DNA of 64,000 nt. Origin: Tribonema minus. Taxonomy: Eukaryota > Sar > Xanthophyceae > Tribonematales > Tribonemataceae. Both the position numbers and the translations under genes were made by a program. Below, piece by piece: positions 52,082 through 62,900 of this stretch. The stretch is taken from positions 186,001 to 250,000 of the forward strand of contig JAFCMP010000335.1 of assembly GCA_017506865.1 (NCBI GenBank), given 5' to 3'. The notes under the pieces were generated by a model. It was not told the origin of the DNA. It saw only the letters and a list, made by a program, of their open reading frames with translations, and searched no databases. Within the stretch, counting starts at the first letter, position 1. Each line of letters begins with the position of its first letter.

Positions 52082-52537
52082 TCACCGCCAGACATACACC
52101 CGCGGTATCCAGTTCACCGGAACAGCTGCGGGCTGAAACGCAATGTGTTTGAAAGTGACACCGGTAGGCATGTCAAAGAGGCTGTCTACCCCTCGCGTGT
52201 TGAAGTCATTGATGCTTGTCCACTTCACAATCTCAGGGTAGAAGTCGTCATCATAAGGCGATGCGTCCCCCTTGACGAACCATGGAAGCACACACACATC
52301 TCTCCAGCGTCCTATGACCTCGCCATTGTGCCTGACGTCCAAATCGAAGTGTCCCTCCATCCCGTGGAACCCTATGACGATGCAGTGGCAACTTCGTAAC
52401 GTCTGTTGCTCTGTCCACTGCAAGAAGGCGAGGGCGGCACGCAGTGCTGTCTTTGCACTTGCAATGATGTCAACCGTGGTTGTGTCGACCATGGCCATGT
52501 CCACGACTGTGCTAGTGTCAGAGTCATAATCAGACAT
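52082..52537 (-). CDS. small intronless orphan protein, 151 residues
   Basis: ATG at 52537 opens MSDYDSDTSTVVDMAMVDTT and runs without break to WIPRVYVWR. It has an acidic Ser/Thr start, then a mixed alpha/beta-looking body (HCIVIGFHGMEGHFDLDVRH, GRWRDVCVLPWFVKGD). No family is recognised. The codon composition is less GC-rich than the host exons at the left of the window, so a foreign (viral or mobile) origin is possible. An AT-rich stretch upstream (52605-52635, TTTATTTAATAATATA) could carry its promoter. Confidence 0.55.
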   Translation of the reverse strand: MSDYDSDTSTVVDMAMVDTTTVDIIASAKTALRAALAFLQWTEQQTLRSCHCIVIGFHGMEGHFDLDVRHNGEVIGRWRDVCVLPWFVKGDASPYDDDFYPEIVKWTSINDFNTRGVDSLFDMPTGVTFKHIAFQPAAVPVNWIPRVYVWR

Positions 52538-53595
52538 GGTCCAGGTTCGTGAGTATGGAGTGAGTGAGGGACTGAGACTGCCGCACAAAAGATTCGGCAG
52601 GGCAATTTAATTTGAGTTTATTTAATAATATACCCCTGCAAACCACAAATCATCAGGTCAGGTTCAAGTTGAAGGAGACCACGAACCTTTACAACAGATG
52701 TCAGGGGCTGCCCCCCAGGGGGGGGTGCTTCTGCTGCTCCTTTGGCCTCGCATGTTTCCATGACATTATTCTCATAAGACATCAGGAGCAGCAACGGCAT
52801 GTAGTGTATGAAGTGTGTGAGGTTCTCATATTTCAAACGCTTAAGGTCAGTGAGATTCTCATATCAGATAAAGGCCTGTCTGACCAGGTCGTACACTGAG
52901 CAATGCTCTTGTTTGATAAGGAATCACAACCATGAGACATGTTAAGTCACAAAGTCTCTGAGGTTCTCATATTTCAGGTGTGCAGCGTCAAGCACATGCA
53001 GAGGCATGATGAGTGTGCCAGCACAGTCTCACCTCAGCCTATTCTTATTAACTTCAAATGAAGATGGCGCAAGCGCAAAGCGTAGCAAGGAAACACATTC
53101 TGCATTTAGGTGTGTGTGTGTTGCTGCTACGTGTTGCGCAGTGGTGTGGTGGGAGGCGATGTCGTGGGCGCCGGAAAGTGGCACTCGTCGGCAATCAAAA
53201 CATGATGCAAGTCATGTCCTGTCTTCTCAGACAAGTGAATAATTTGGAAGGTACACATTGTTTTGTTGGGCTCATGCAGGGTTTCGTGGGGCTCATGCAG
53301 GGTTTCATTGAGCTCATGCAGGGTGTTGTTGGGCTGGAGATGAGGTTCGTGTAACTTTAGTCTCGGTAGTCTCAAGGCATTTCGTGTGAAGTCTCTACCG
53401 TTCACTCTAGCATATGTACCTCAATTCTGAAAAAAAGCCAATGCATGCAAAGTGCAAGCGCGCCACACTGCTCCATGCGTGCTCAGTAGTGATGGTGTCC
53501 AGCACCACTTTATCATGGACAATCAATTGACCCCTCCCTCTGAGGCGACGTCAGCCGGTAAAGACATGGAAGTAAGAGTATGTTGTCTAAGGCAT
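52538..53595. other. no gene recognised; part B fragments of the composite repeat
   Basis: GTGAGGTTCTCATATTTCA-type text, the reverse complement of part B, occurs near 52816, 52847 and 52957 in isolation. At 53263-53335 GGGCTCATGCAGGGTTTCGT repeats about four times with an 18-21-base period. Confidence 0.45.
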
Positions 53596-53599
53596 TACG

Positions 53600-54365
53600 G
53601 CGCACTTTGTCTAGGCTAGGTTCAAGGGCTCTGAGGTTCTCATACTTCACATGAGCCTAGCCTAGTCTAGTCCTGACTTGGTTGACCATGTTGTGTAAGG
53701 CCTGAAAGTGCACTATCCCTAGGCAAGGTTCATAGGCTCTGAGATTCTCATATTTCAGAGCAGTCTACTGGGACCACATTCAGGGAAGGCACAGTTGAAC
53801 TTAGTGCAACAAAGTTGAATATTTACGCCTTACAGAAAATGGGAGAGCGTCGTACACTTCACACTTGCTTGACTATATGGTGTGAGGCCAGAAAGCGCAC
53901 AGTCCCTAGGCAAGGTTCAAAAGGTGCTTCATGCCCGACTCTACAGTCCCTCAGTAAGTGATGCGATGCACAAGCAACGGCTGCGAGAGGGCGCACGCCC
54001 GAAACTGTTCTGCAGAGCTCTCGGGGCTACCCGCCCTCCACAGTCATTCACCACTGTTGAATATAATCCGGTTGAAGTTTGACGAATATAAGTTACAGAA
54101 ATCAGGAGAGCGTCGTACGCTGCACGTTTTGCTTTTGCGCTATAGAAACTATTTCAGATCAAAAGATTCGTGGGCAGCACAGTTGAAGTTGAATATAATA
54201 CAGGTGAAGTTGGGCTAATATAAACTACAGACATTGGGAGAGCGTCGTACGCTGCGCGTTTGGCTTTTGCGCTACAGAAACTATTTCAGATCTAAAGATT
54301 CGTGGGCAGCACAGCTGAACTTAATATACTCACACTTGAAGTTGAATATTCGCAGCCAGCACCTA
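53600..54365 (-). repeat. inverted, partial copies of the composite repeat
   Basis: Part B text (GGCTCTGAGGTTCTCATACT) at 53627 and 53732 is followed by part A units in reverse orientation near 53790-53880, 54060-54180 and 54190-54330 (GGAGAGCGTCGTACGCTGCA, TTTTGCGCTATAGAAACTAT, TTCGTGGGCAGCACAG). Minisatellite part C is missing. Confidence 0.75.
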
Positions 54366-55870
54366 TGGAGCAAGTGGTACGGCAAATCAAGGCGTATGTG
54401 GGGGGAAGGGGTTTCAGTACTAGCAAAGCATCAGATATCAGTTGGAGAGATGACTTCTTCGCGCACTATGAAGGGAAGCTCGTGATGTGCATGGGCGTAG
54501 AAACACACCTCCATGAAGGATGGGTGTGCGTCGAAGCAACTCTGTAATGACTGTTTATAGGTGGTCGCAACTCCTGCACTGTGCAGGCCGTAGATTGCAA
54601 CTATGTTGGACCTCCACAGCTCGCCCAATGCCTGCTCCAGCCCAATCCTAGTCCAACTCCCCGAACCCCCTCCCCCCCCCCCCTGGCTCCCCCCTTAATT
54701 TCCCCCCTGTTTGCCCCTCCTCCTTCCCCTAGACCCCCGCACGCCCACCGCCAAACATCATGGGTTCGACCAAGAAGTGGTGCATTCGATGCAGCTCGCT
54801 GAGTGCTCTCAGATGCACCGCTCGAAAAACAGAACACGCACCAAGACGAGCAGTTATGACACAAATCCTGAATTTTTTTAAGTTTTAAACCTTTTGTGCT
54901 CCAAGTGCCCCTAATTCCTGGAAAAGTCCTGCAGGTTTTCGCTTGAGCCTACTGCAAAGGCTGCTGCTGCCTTGCGCACTTCAAGTGTGCACTTGGTGGG
55001 GGCTGTTACCCTTTTTTTGGGGGGGCCCAACTAACTAGTTGGGCCAGGGCTGGCCCAAATATGGGGTCCGCCCGAGACCCTGGGCATTCAGAGCCTATCC
55101 TGTCCAGTTTCGGTGCCCAAGTCCTGAACAACGCATTCAGTTTGGCGTGTTCGGGGCAGTTTCGGCCGCCGAATGAGCCCTGAACGCCGATTCGGTGCTT
55201 GTTCAGTCGCTGAACCAGGCTTGAATGCTCTTTTATGCTGCTTTTCAGCAGTATTTGTGATCTGACCAGCGTGACTGTGTTGCAAGCCATTGCATATGCA
55301 CACTCAGGCTGTTATACCAGACTTGGCCGTGTGCGGGTACATGTGCGGTACCAGCAGTACGTGCGCACCCATGGGACTGCCTCAACTGTGGATATCGACA
55401 CAATGCGCACAAGTACATGAGCAGCACAAACGTCCTCATGGTTGTGTGCAAGTGAGCAGTTGAGCATGAGCTGATGGATATATCTTAGCAGAAAAACTTG
55501 AAGTGTCAATATGAATGCACCATGGGGACTGGATCACAAGCCGCCCCCTCCCCGGGCCTGGTGTCTGTCTGATAGCCCTCTTCAAGGCACAGAATGTGGC
55601 ATGGGCCCCTACTCCCCATGGAAATCAGTTATTCTTATCATGCTGTTGCCTCCTCCGAAGCTAGAAGGCAGTGGGGGTTGTCCTTCAGGGGGCTCGCCCG
55701 GCTGATGTGGTGTACTTTGTTCACACAAACAACCGGCCTCCCTTGCGGCCCCGGCCCTTTTTGATACTTTCATTATTGTGGGTTTTAGGAGCCCCACTCT
55801 ATACAGTATGCCCTACTGTGATACAGTGCCCAATTCTGATACACTTTGCCCAGCACCCCAGAACGTGCGC
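54366..55870. other. no gene recognised
   Basis: C-rich text (54655-54740) and a palindrome GGCCCAACTAACTAGTTGGGCC (55025-55046) are the visible features. Frames are short and lack domains. Confidence 0.4.
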
Positions 55871-56005
55871 GCGGAGTGTGCACGGGCGTGCACGTTTGAC
55901 AGTGGCACCAAATCACGGAGTGTGCACGAGCGTGCACATTTGACAGTGGCACCAACCACGGAGTGTGCACGGGCGTGCACATTTGACAGTGGCACCAAAC
56001 CACTT
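55871..56005. repeat. three 45-base tandem repeats 5' of the transposase remnant
   Basis: GGAGTGTGCACGGGCGTGCA...TTTGACAGTGGCACCAAA occurs three times (about 55875, 55917 and 55960), each with an internal inverted GTGCACGxGCGTGCAC. Subterminal repeats of this kind are often transposase-binding sites. Confidence 0.75.
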
Positions 56006-56128
56006 TCAAACTGCCACTTTTCTTAAAAGGAGCAAAGTGAGCAGTCACAAGCACAAGGCATGCCGCCACAGCAGCAATAGCGTATTTGAACCTCAGCCTC
56101 GACCGCCTTGAGGCAGCGTTGCCTCCTA

Positions 56129-57340
56129 AGTGATGGCGTCGCCAAAGGACTCTGAGCGGGCCATAGGATGCATCACGGGTGGAACGGCTATCAGGGCGGC
56201 TGCTGCTAAAGCACACGGCATAGACCAGATGACGCTGTGCGCAAACATCACGGGGTCGTAGCAGTGGGTACCAAACATGGGCCCAAGCCAGTGCTCAGCC
56301 ACGAAGAGGAGCAGGCGTTGTTGACGCTATTGTACACCTGGCTCATGTGGGTCTCGGCCTCACAACAGATTGAATTTTGCGATGGGAGATCATGCAGATA
56401 ACCGCAGACGGGCGCCAGGTGCCTTGGGATGCGGTTGGTCCAGGCAAAAAATGGGTTGGCTCTTCTTCAATCGCTGGGATGAGCAGCTTTCCATGAGCAA
56501 AGCCTCGGTACACGACGGCCTAGGCGTGCTGCTGACGACCAGGAGCAGCGCTCCTCGAGTACTTCGAGCGTGTGCGCGCCTGCTTCGACAAGCACAAGTT
56601 CCCACCAGACCACATCCACAATTGGGACGAGACAGGTGATCCACTGCTTGATCTTGATGTCAATGCGCGGTGTCACGTGTTGTGGCTTTGCGGGTCGTGG
56701 TGCATTCCTGGTCAGCTGCGGACACACATTCATTGTTACGCAGGTTTTACACCTAAGGGCGCCAAGGCACCACGCGTTATAGCCGCAAAAGGTTGGAAAG
56801 CAGTGTCGGCAAACCGCTCCAGCAGCTGCGAGAACACAACGCTGTTGGTTGCCATCAACGCTGCTGGTGGACACACTGCCCCTATACTGGTATTCACAGC
56901 AGCAGCAAGGATTAGTGCAGTTGGGTGGCAGATGTGCCTGATGACTGGCTTGTATCACGCACGGAGTCATCTATGATGACCACCAACGTATTCCTTGACT
57001 GGACAACTAACTTGAAGTTCATCTCGCAGTTGCCTGCAGGCGGCGGCAAGCATGTGCTGTTCTTTGACGGCCATGTGTCACACATCTCCCTGGAGACTGT
57101 GGCATATGCAGAGGAGCGCAACGTGTCGACATTTCAGTTGCCTTCACATGCATCACACATGCTCCAGCCACTGGACCGTGCGGCATTTGGCAATCTGAAA
57201 GCACAGCACAAGACAGTGTTGCACAAGTTCCACACGGATGAGGGGCGCTACCCCCTCAAGGGTGACATGGGCAAGCTTATCCATGACTGTCAAGGCGCTC
57301 ACAGCAGCGAACATCACAAGCTCCTTTGCAGCCGCTGAGC
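56129..57340 (+). pseudogene. pogo/Tigger-like (DDE_1) transposase, frameshifted
   Basis: From 56129 a psq-type helix-turn-helix reads SERAIGCITGGTAIRAAAAK and AHGIDQMTLC. Near 56620 comes IHNWDETG (first catalytic Asp), then KHVLFFDGHVSHISLE near 57050 (second Asp), then LPSHASHMLQPLDRAAFGN near 57145 (third Asp). These are the signatures of the DDE_1 superfamily of Tc1/mariner-related transposons. The frame changes at least near 56260, 56570 and 56925, so no active enzyme is made. Subterminal repeats lie upstream; a matching right end was not found. Confidence 0.75.
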
Positions 57341-57668
57341 TAGTGCCCTTCGATCCGCAGGGCGCAGCGCGCTATCAGCCGCCTGAGGGGGGAGAAAGGC
57401 AAACGCAAGTACTCTCACAGTGCAGAGTCAATCCCCCCCCTCAACCTGCTAGCTGTGCTGCATGTAGTGAGGCAACCCTAGGTGGAGCAGTAGTTGAAGT
57501 AGGGCTTGCAGTGCGAATGCCTTTTGTGCTATATAAGACACCTGACACCATGACCTCCTGACTGGACTTCCTTTCACTGCCTTGGCTGCTGGTATTGCTT
57601 CCATTTTATATGGGCTTGCACACAGTACACGGGCGTGTGGAATTGAGGTCTCAGGAGTGCTGAGGTGT

Positions 57669-57746
57669 GTAGTTTTGTAGCAGTAGATCATATACACAGC
57701 AGTGAGGAAACTCAAGCTAATTATGGCGATCTACTGCTACAAAACT
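57669..57746. repeat. perfect 19-base inverted repeat (hairpin)
   Basis: AGTTTTGTAGCAGTAGATC (57669-57687) and its exact complement GATCTACTGCTACAAAACT (57728-57746) surround a 40-base spacer. It lies between the transposase remnant and the coiled-coil gene. A small MITE end, a terminator-like structure or a small-RNA hairpin are all possible. Confidence 0.6.
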
Positions 57747-57831
57747 GCTGATGGTATGCAAGCGGTGTGGTGTCTAAACGTACAGGCTCAACAGTGAACC
57801 TGCAAACAAGCGCCCCCAAGAGCCAAACCGC

Positions 57832-59712
57832 TCAAGATGCACTGGTAACACACATGGCGCACAAAAGAGCTGCTGCCGTCTGTGTCTCACAAACATCAGC
57901 ACAATACGTGCTGTGAACAGCATGATCGCTGCTGAAAGACACTGCTGCACTTGTGCGTGCGCCGCTGCGCACATCCGCTGCTGGTGTGTCTGGCGGCTCC
58001 GCGCCAGCGCCACGCCCGCACATGCTTGTGCGCTGTCCGAGCGCCGCCTTGTGACGCGCCTGCTGGTCACGAATGCGCTGTTGCTCCTCAAGCGTATGCG
58101 CCGCCCAGTACTCCCACCGCTTCTGCTGCCGCCGCGAGAGCGGCCGCCCCAAGCCACCGCCTGCGTGCCGCATGCTCCGACGCGCAGCGCTGATGCCCAC
58201 GAGCTGTTGTATCGGCACCGTTGCCGTCGCCGTCGCCGAGCTCGCCGCGCCCGTGCCGCCGCCTTGGTGGCGTGCGCCGCCGCCGCCGCCTCGCGCGCCG
58301 CCGCTGCCGCTCCGCGCGCCGCAGCTACCGCCGCCGCGTGCGCTGCTGCTGCCGCCGCCACTGCCGCCGCCGCGCGCGCTGCCGCTACCGCCGCCGCCGC
58401 CGCTGCCGCGCGCTGGGAGCGTGGCCACAGTGTCGCCACTGTCACGTGCGCCACTGCGTGCGCGCAGAGATGAAAGCGCCGCTGTCGCCGGTGCCGAAAG
58501 CGCGGCCGCAGCGCCGCCGCTGTTGTGCCCGCCGACGTCGCATGCGCGCACAGCTGCATGCGCCGCCGTTGTCGGCGCTGAGAGCATGGCTGCAGTGCTG
58601 CTGCTGCGAAGCGCGCCACTGCTGCATGCTTGCAATGTTGTAAGCGCCTCCGTCGGCGCTGAGCGTGCGGCACATGCGCCGCCGCTGTTGTTGGCGCAGC
58701 TGATGTTGCCCGCGCTGTCGTCGCCTGCGCGCGCCGACGCCAGCACTGTAGCCACTGGTGAGTGTGGCGCTGTGCAAAAGCTGATGTCGCTGCCGCTGTT
58801 GCGAGCGTCAGTGCCGCTGCCGCCCATAGATGCCGTCACCAAGCTGGCCGCTTGTGCGCATGCGAGTTGCTCACGCAGTGCAGCACCTGCGCGCGCTCCC
58901 GCGTCGCACACCATGTGCAAGTGCACACACTGCGCATCAGCAGCCCTCAGCCGCTGTTGCAGCCCCTCTGCGTACGCCCTGCTCCTCGCAGCATCCTCCG
59001 CCAGCTCCGACACCCGTCTCCTCAGCTGCAAAAGCGCTGCTGAATCGGCAGCGCATTGCCGCTCCAACTGCTGCAAGCGAGGAACGTCAACAACACTGCC
59101 TGCCTCCATGTTTGCTGCCGCAGGTACTTCGCAGCTGCTGTCCGTCTGCGTACTTGCAGTGGAGGTTGAAGTGCCTTGAGCAGCTGCTGGATGCTCCCCC
59201 CCAGCACGCAACTGTGCATTCTCTGCTTCCACGCGTTGAAGTCGTTGTTGTAGCTCCAGAACTAGCATACCCGCTGCTGATGACTCCAGCTCCTTGATGC
59301 GTAGCTCAAGCGCATACTGCACGTCCTCGTAGTGTGCTATCTGATCAGAGCACCGCAGCTCCGCCTCCTCGGCCTTGTTGCATAGCTCTGTATTCTGCCT
59401 GTTGAGCTTCTTGATGCGCGCCTGCAGATCTGCTGCTTGCGCTGCCGCATCTGCAACCTGCGACTGCAAGCGCGATTCCGCACCTGCAAAACGCTGCTGC
59501 AAGCTGAGCTCTGCCTGCTGCGCTGCTGCCTCCGCCTCCTTGCTTCGCTGCAGCCGCTCTTGCAGCATGCTGACTCTCTGCTGCTCCGCAGCGACTCCCT
59601 GTTTGACTTCTTCAAGGCGCGCCCTGGATCGGGTTTGTTTCTGAAGCAGCTTCTCCTCAGCCGCGAAGAAGTAGTCCATAGCGCTGAGCACCTCATCGAG
59701 CTTGTCCGACAT
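57832..59712 (-). CDS. coiled-coil protein of unknown function, single exon
   Basis: ATG at 59712 opens MSDKLDEVLSAMDYFFAAEE; the frame is open for 626 codons (and further upstream to 59889 without another ATG). Residues 1-150 and about 205-290 are heptad-rich coiled coil (QARIKKLNRQNTELCNKAEE). The middle is Ala/Ser/Gly-rich with a long GGGSGGG segment. A short conserved-looking block, RRQQKRWEYWAAHTLEEQQR, precedes the C-terminus. A structural, cytoskeletal or centrosomal role is possible, but nothing proves it. The last 60 residues may be read-through past an unseen donor. It points away from the retroelement frame that starts 250 bases to the right. Confidence 0.6.
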   Translation of the reverse strand: MSDKLDEVLSAMDYFFAAEEKLLQKQTRSRARLEEVKQGVAAEQQRVSMLQERLQRSKEAEAAAQQAELSLQQRFAGAESRLQSQVADAAAQAADLQARIKKLNRQNTELCNKAEEAELRCSDQIAHYEDVQYALELRIKELESSAAGMLVLELQQRLQRVEAENAQLRAGGEHPAAAQGTSTSTASTQTDSSCEVPAAANMEAGSVVDVPRLQQLERQCAADSAALLQLRRRVSELAEDAARSRAYAEGLQQRLRAADAQCVHLHMVCDAGARAGAALREQLACAQAASLVTASMGGSGTDARNSGSDISFCTAPHSPVATVLASARAGDDSAGNISCANNSGGACAARSAPTEALTTLQACSSGALRSSSTAAMLSAPTTAAHAAVRACDVGGHNSGGAAAALSAPATAALSSLRARSGARDSGDTVATLPARGSGGGGGSGSARGGGSGGGSSSARGGGSCGARSGSGGARGGGGGARHQGGGTGAASSATATATVPIQQLVGISAARRSMRHAGGGLGRPLSRRQQKRWEYWAAHTLEEQQRIRDQQARHKAALGQRTSMCGRGAGAEPPDTPAADVRSGARTSAAVSFSSDHAVHSTYCADVCETQTAAALLCAMCVTSAS

Positions 59713-59959
59713 ATCGTTGCTGCTGGAGTTGCTGTAAAACCAGCGCCAGCCCCAAAGCTCCTCGTCGATCAACCACGCATGCAGCTTATGCGCTATAGCC
59801 TGACTCGCAGTAGCACGCTCCCCCCCCACTATTTTGCTTCCAGCAAAAGGTGTCAAGGTGCTGTTGATTAGTAGATGAGCACGTGCCACCAGGAAGGTGG
59901 CGGTATGCTAGAGCAGCTGCTATTGCGCTGCTGGTTGAGAGCCGAAGGGCGCCTTGTGA

Positions 59960-62900
59960 AGAGCACGCCCCCAGCTGTTGAATCCCGAAAAACTTCTGCT
60001 ATCGCCGTTTACAGCTGCTGACTGCCCGGACCTCTTAGGTTGCGTGCAGCAGGGGTGCCGACGGAATAGCGGAAGCCGAACACATCTTTCCAGCGCGTCT
60101 CCTGGCCGGTTAAGTCCTGCCGAGATCTGCTTGTCCGCCGAGCTGCGTAGGAGCATTAAGGCGTTCCTGCACGATCATAGGGGCGCTAATGGCGACCTGT
60201 CAGGCAGGCAAATCAGTGCGTTGCATGCTCACCTCAACCGCGAGTATAGTGAGTCAATGCAGCGTAGCAAGGCAGACACAAGGTTGGAGCAGCTGCGCCT
60301 GGAGCCGGGAGTGAGCATCCAGGTATTTTTGTTGGACTTTGAGAAAGTGCTGCAATACACATTGCACGGATTGGAGTTGGGAGAGAAGGTGTTCAGAGAC
60401 AGGTTTGTCAGAAGGCTCATTGACACTCTGGCAAGATCCAAAGATGTGAAGGCCCGAGTTGAAAAGTTCTTGGAGGCACTGGTAGAGTTCAGGGTGGTGC
60501 TCGAGCGCCAAGGGACGGATCAAGTGGACATGGCGTCGGTAAGGCTGAAACTGCAGCAGGCAGAGAGTGTAGTGGCTGCAACGAAGGGCATGTCAGTGCG
60601 CGCATACTTGGCGGCAGAGGTGAGTAAGAAGTCTGAGAAGCGGGGGGGCTCGACATATGCATTTGGTGGTGGCGGGTCAGAATCTGAGTCGGAAAACTCT
60701 GAGGGCGGCGCTTCTGGGGCTGACGTTCTTGCCACGCAGGGCGGCAGCGGCGCTGTGCCTAACACCCGGACTATTGACACTAACGCTGAAACTCCGTGGA
60801 ATGCAGCGCTGGACAGGTTCAGCTCCCATCTTCAACAGCATGCCAGTGACATGAACCAGCGTTTTGACTCACTTATCCGCGCAATGAGTCAGCGTCACGG
60901 TGCTCCTCTGCAGACCGCTCCTCACAGGCAGCTATACTACCCTGCTGACAACCGCCAGGGCCCGCCCAATTACGGCAGGCAGGGCTGGGGCGCCGCGCCC
61001 AACATCGGGGGCAACATCAACTCCAGGCCAAACGGGGGTTTGATCTCCAACACCGGGGGGGGGGCTCGTGTCGCTAACAACTTCCCCCTTGATCCCTCCA
61101 GTCTCTCCCCTGAGTTGGTGCAGGCTGTGCTGGCAATTGTACACGGCGAGAGGCCAGCAGTAGGCCCCACTGCGCCCACGTGGTCCACTGCGTTTGGCGT
61201 GGGGGCGGACAACGAGGCAGAGTACTTCTTCTCGGCGCGCACCTACTTCGCGTGGGATCCCTCGGCAGGCCGGGTGTGTCTGAGCTGCGACCCCAACAAG
61301 TTCGCTGAGTGCTGCTGCTTCGTGGCAGATGATGAGGTAGCAGAGGTGAGTAGTCTGGTCTGCGTGGCAGGTGCTGATGCTGGTGGCCAAATTGGCAGGA
61401 TGGCCCCAGTGGTGCTCATGGTAGAGGCGCAGATTCACAATGTCACGCCTGCAGTGGTTTATCTGGATTCGTGCGCAGGCTGCGATGTGATGCAGTTCAG
61501 GGCATACTGCCTTCTGTTGCGTAAGCTGAGAGACAGGGCAGAGACGGCGCAGCAGGCAGTGCGTTTGGAGCAATCCCAGCGCCAGCCCACATTTAAGGCG
61601 ATTCGTGGGGTTGGCAGGCACCTGGTAGCAGTGATGTTTATGGTGACTGTGCAGGTGGAGATTGCGGGCGTCTCAGCTCAAGTTGACGTCCATGTGAGCA
61701 ACCAAATCGACCCTCAGTTCCTGCTCAGCTACAGCACCATTGCGCGTATGCGGTTGGACATGCTCACGAGTCGCTCGCCTGCCATGGTACAGCATCCTGA
61801 CTTCCCTAACAAAGCAGTCAAGTCGCTGACCCCTGATGAGGTAGCAGCCAAGCGTGACCAATGGCGTAGCGCGCGCAATGCTGGCAACCAACAAGGAGTA
61901 CAGTCGGCCGAAGTTGCAGTTGACCTAGGCTCGGTGTTGAAGTTTGAGTATGGGTCGCTGCCCGCGGAGCTGTTGGAGGAGCGTGCGGAGAATGGTGAGC
62001 CTGGCCCGAAGTTTGTGTTGAGCAAGGGCACGCAGCGAATGCAACCACCTATTGACCTTGACAGTGTTGATGATGAGAGGGTAACCAGTGTGGATGATCT
62101 GCCGAAAGCGGGATGGGAGGTAGACGTGCAGCACCGACACTGGCACAACGGTGAGTCGAATGAGGTAATGTCGGTTAGCTCAGAGTCGATTGACAGTGCC
62201 TCAGAGGACGGAGAGCCGGCTGACAGGTATGTGGAGGAGACAGACTGTACAAAGATGTCAGGTGAAGATTCAGCAGACGACAGTGACATGGAGCTCGATG
62301 CTGCGCGCACTCAGTCTTGTGATGAGACAGTTGAAGTTGAAGTTGACGTGGCGCTTGCTGAGCTTGATGCAGATAGGCGCTCAGGGTGCTACGACAAAAG
62401 GGGGGGGCCAACTTGGGCAGTGCAGGATTGCCACCCAGACAGGTGGGCAGCAATTTCACCAGTGGAGCGCGGTGAGTACCCAAACGTTGAGCACATGACC
62501 GTGTCAAGCCTCACAGTGGTAGACTTGGGGGCGGGCATTGGCAGCTCCGTGAAAGGTGCGATTATGGGAGGGGCGCAGGTAGCATTGGCAGTGGAGATAG
62601 ATGATACATATGCTGCCATCTTTCGCGCATCTCACCCCAACGTGCCCTTGCTGGTGGCAGACTACACATCTGATAAGGTGTGGGACAGGATTATGGAGAT
62701 AGACCCTGACCTAGTAACTGCCAGCACCCGTTGTGAAGGCGCCAGCAGACAGCGCTTCAAGCCAGCTGGGGCGATCAGAGTTGATGCAGAAGCAAATCAG
62801 GTAAACCCAACTTGAAAGTTGGTGGACAAGGCCATTCAGCGAGGCGTGAAATGCCTGATGATTGAGAATGTGCCAGAGATCAGCGAGACAATCAGCGGGC

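Noticed and set aside
55025..55046. GGCCCAACTAACTAGTTGGGCC palindrome as a mobile element end
   Set aside because: CAGGGCTGG follows it, recalling a hAT terminus, but no matching inverted end or target duplication was found nearby.
58073..59179. Plus-strand 368-codon frame opposite the coiled-coil gene
   Set aside because: Composition is Pro/Ala/Leu low complexity produced by the complementary Gly/Ala codons; no domain.
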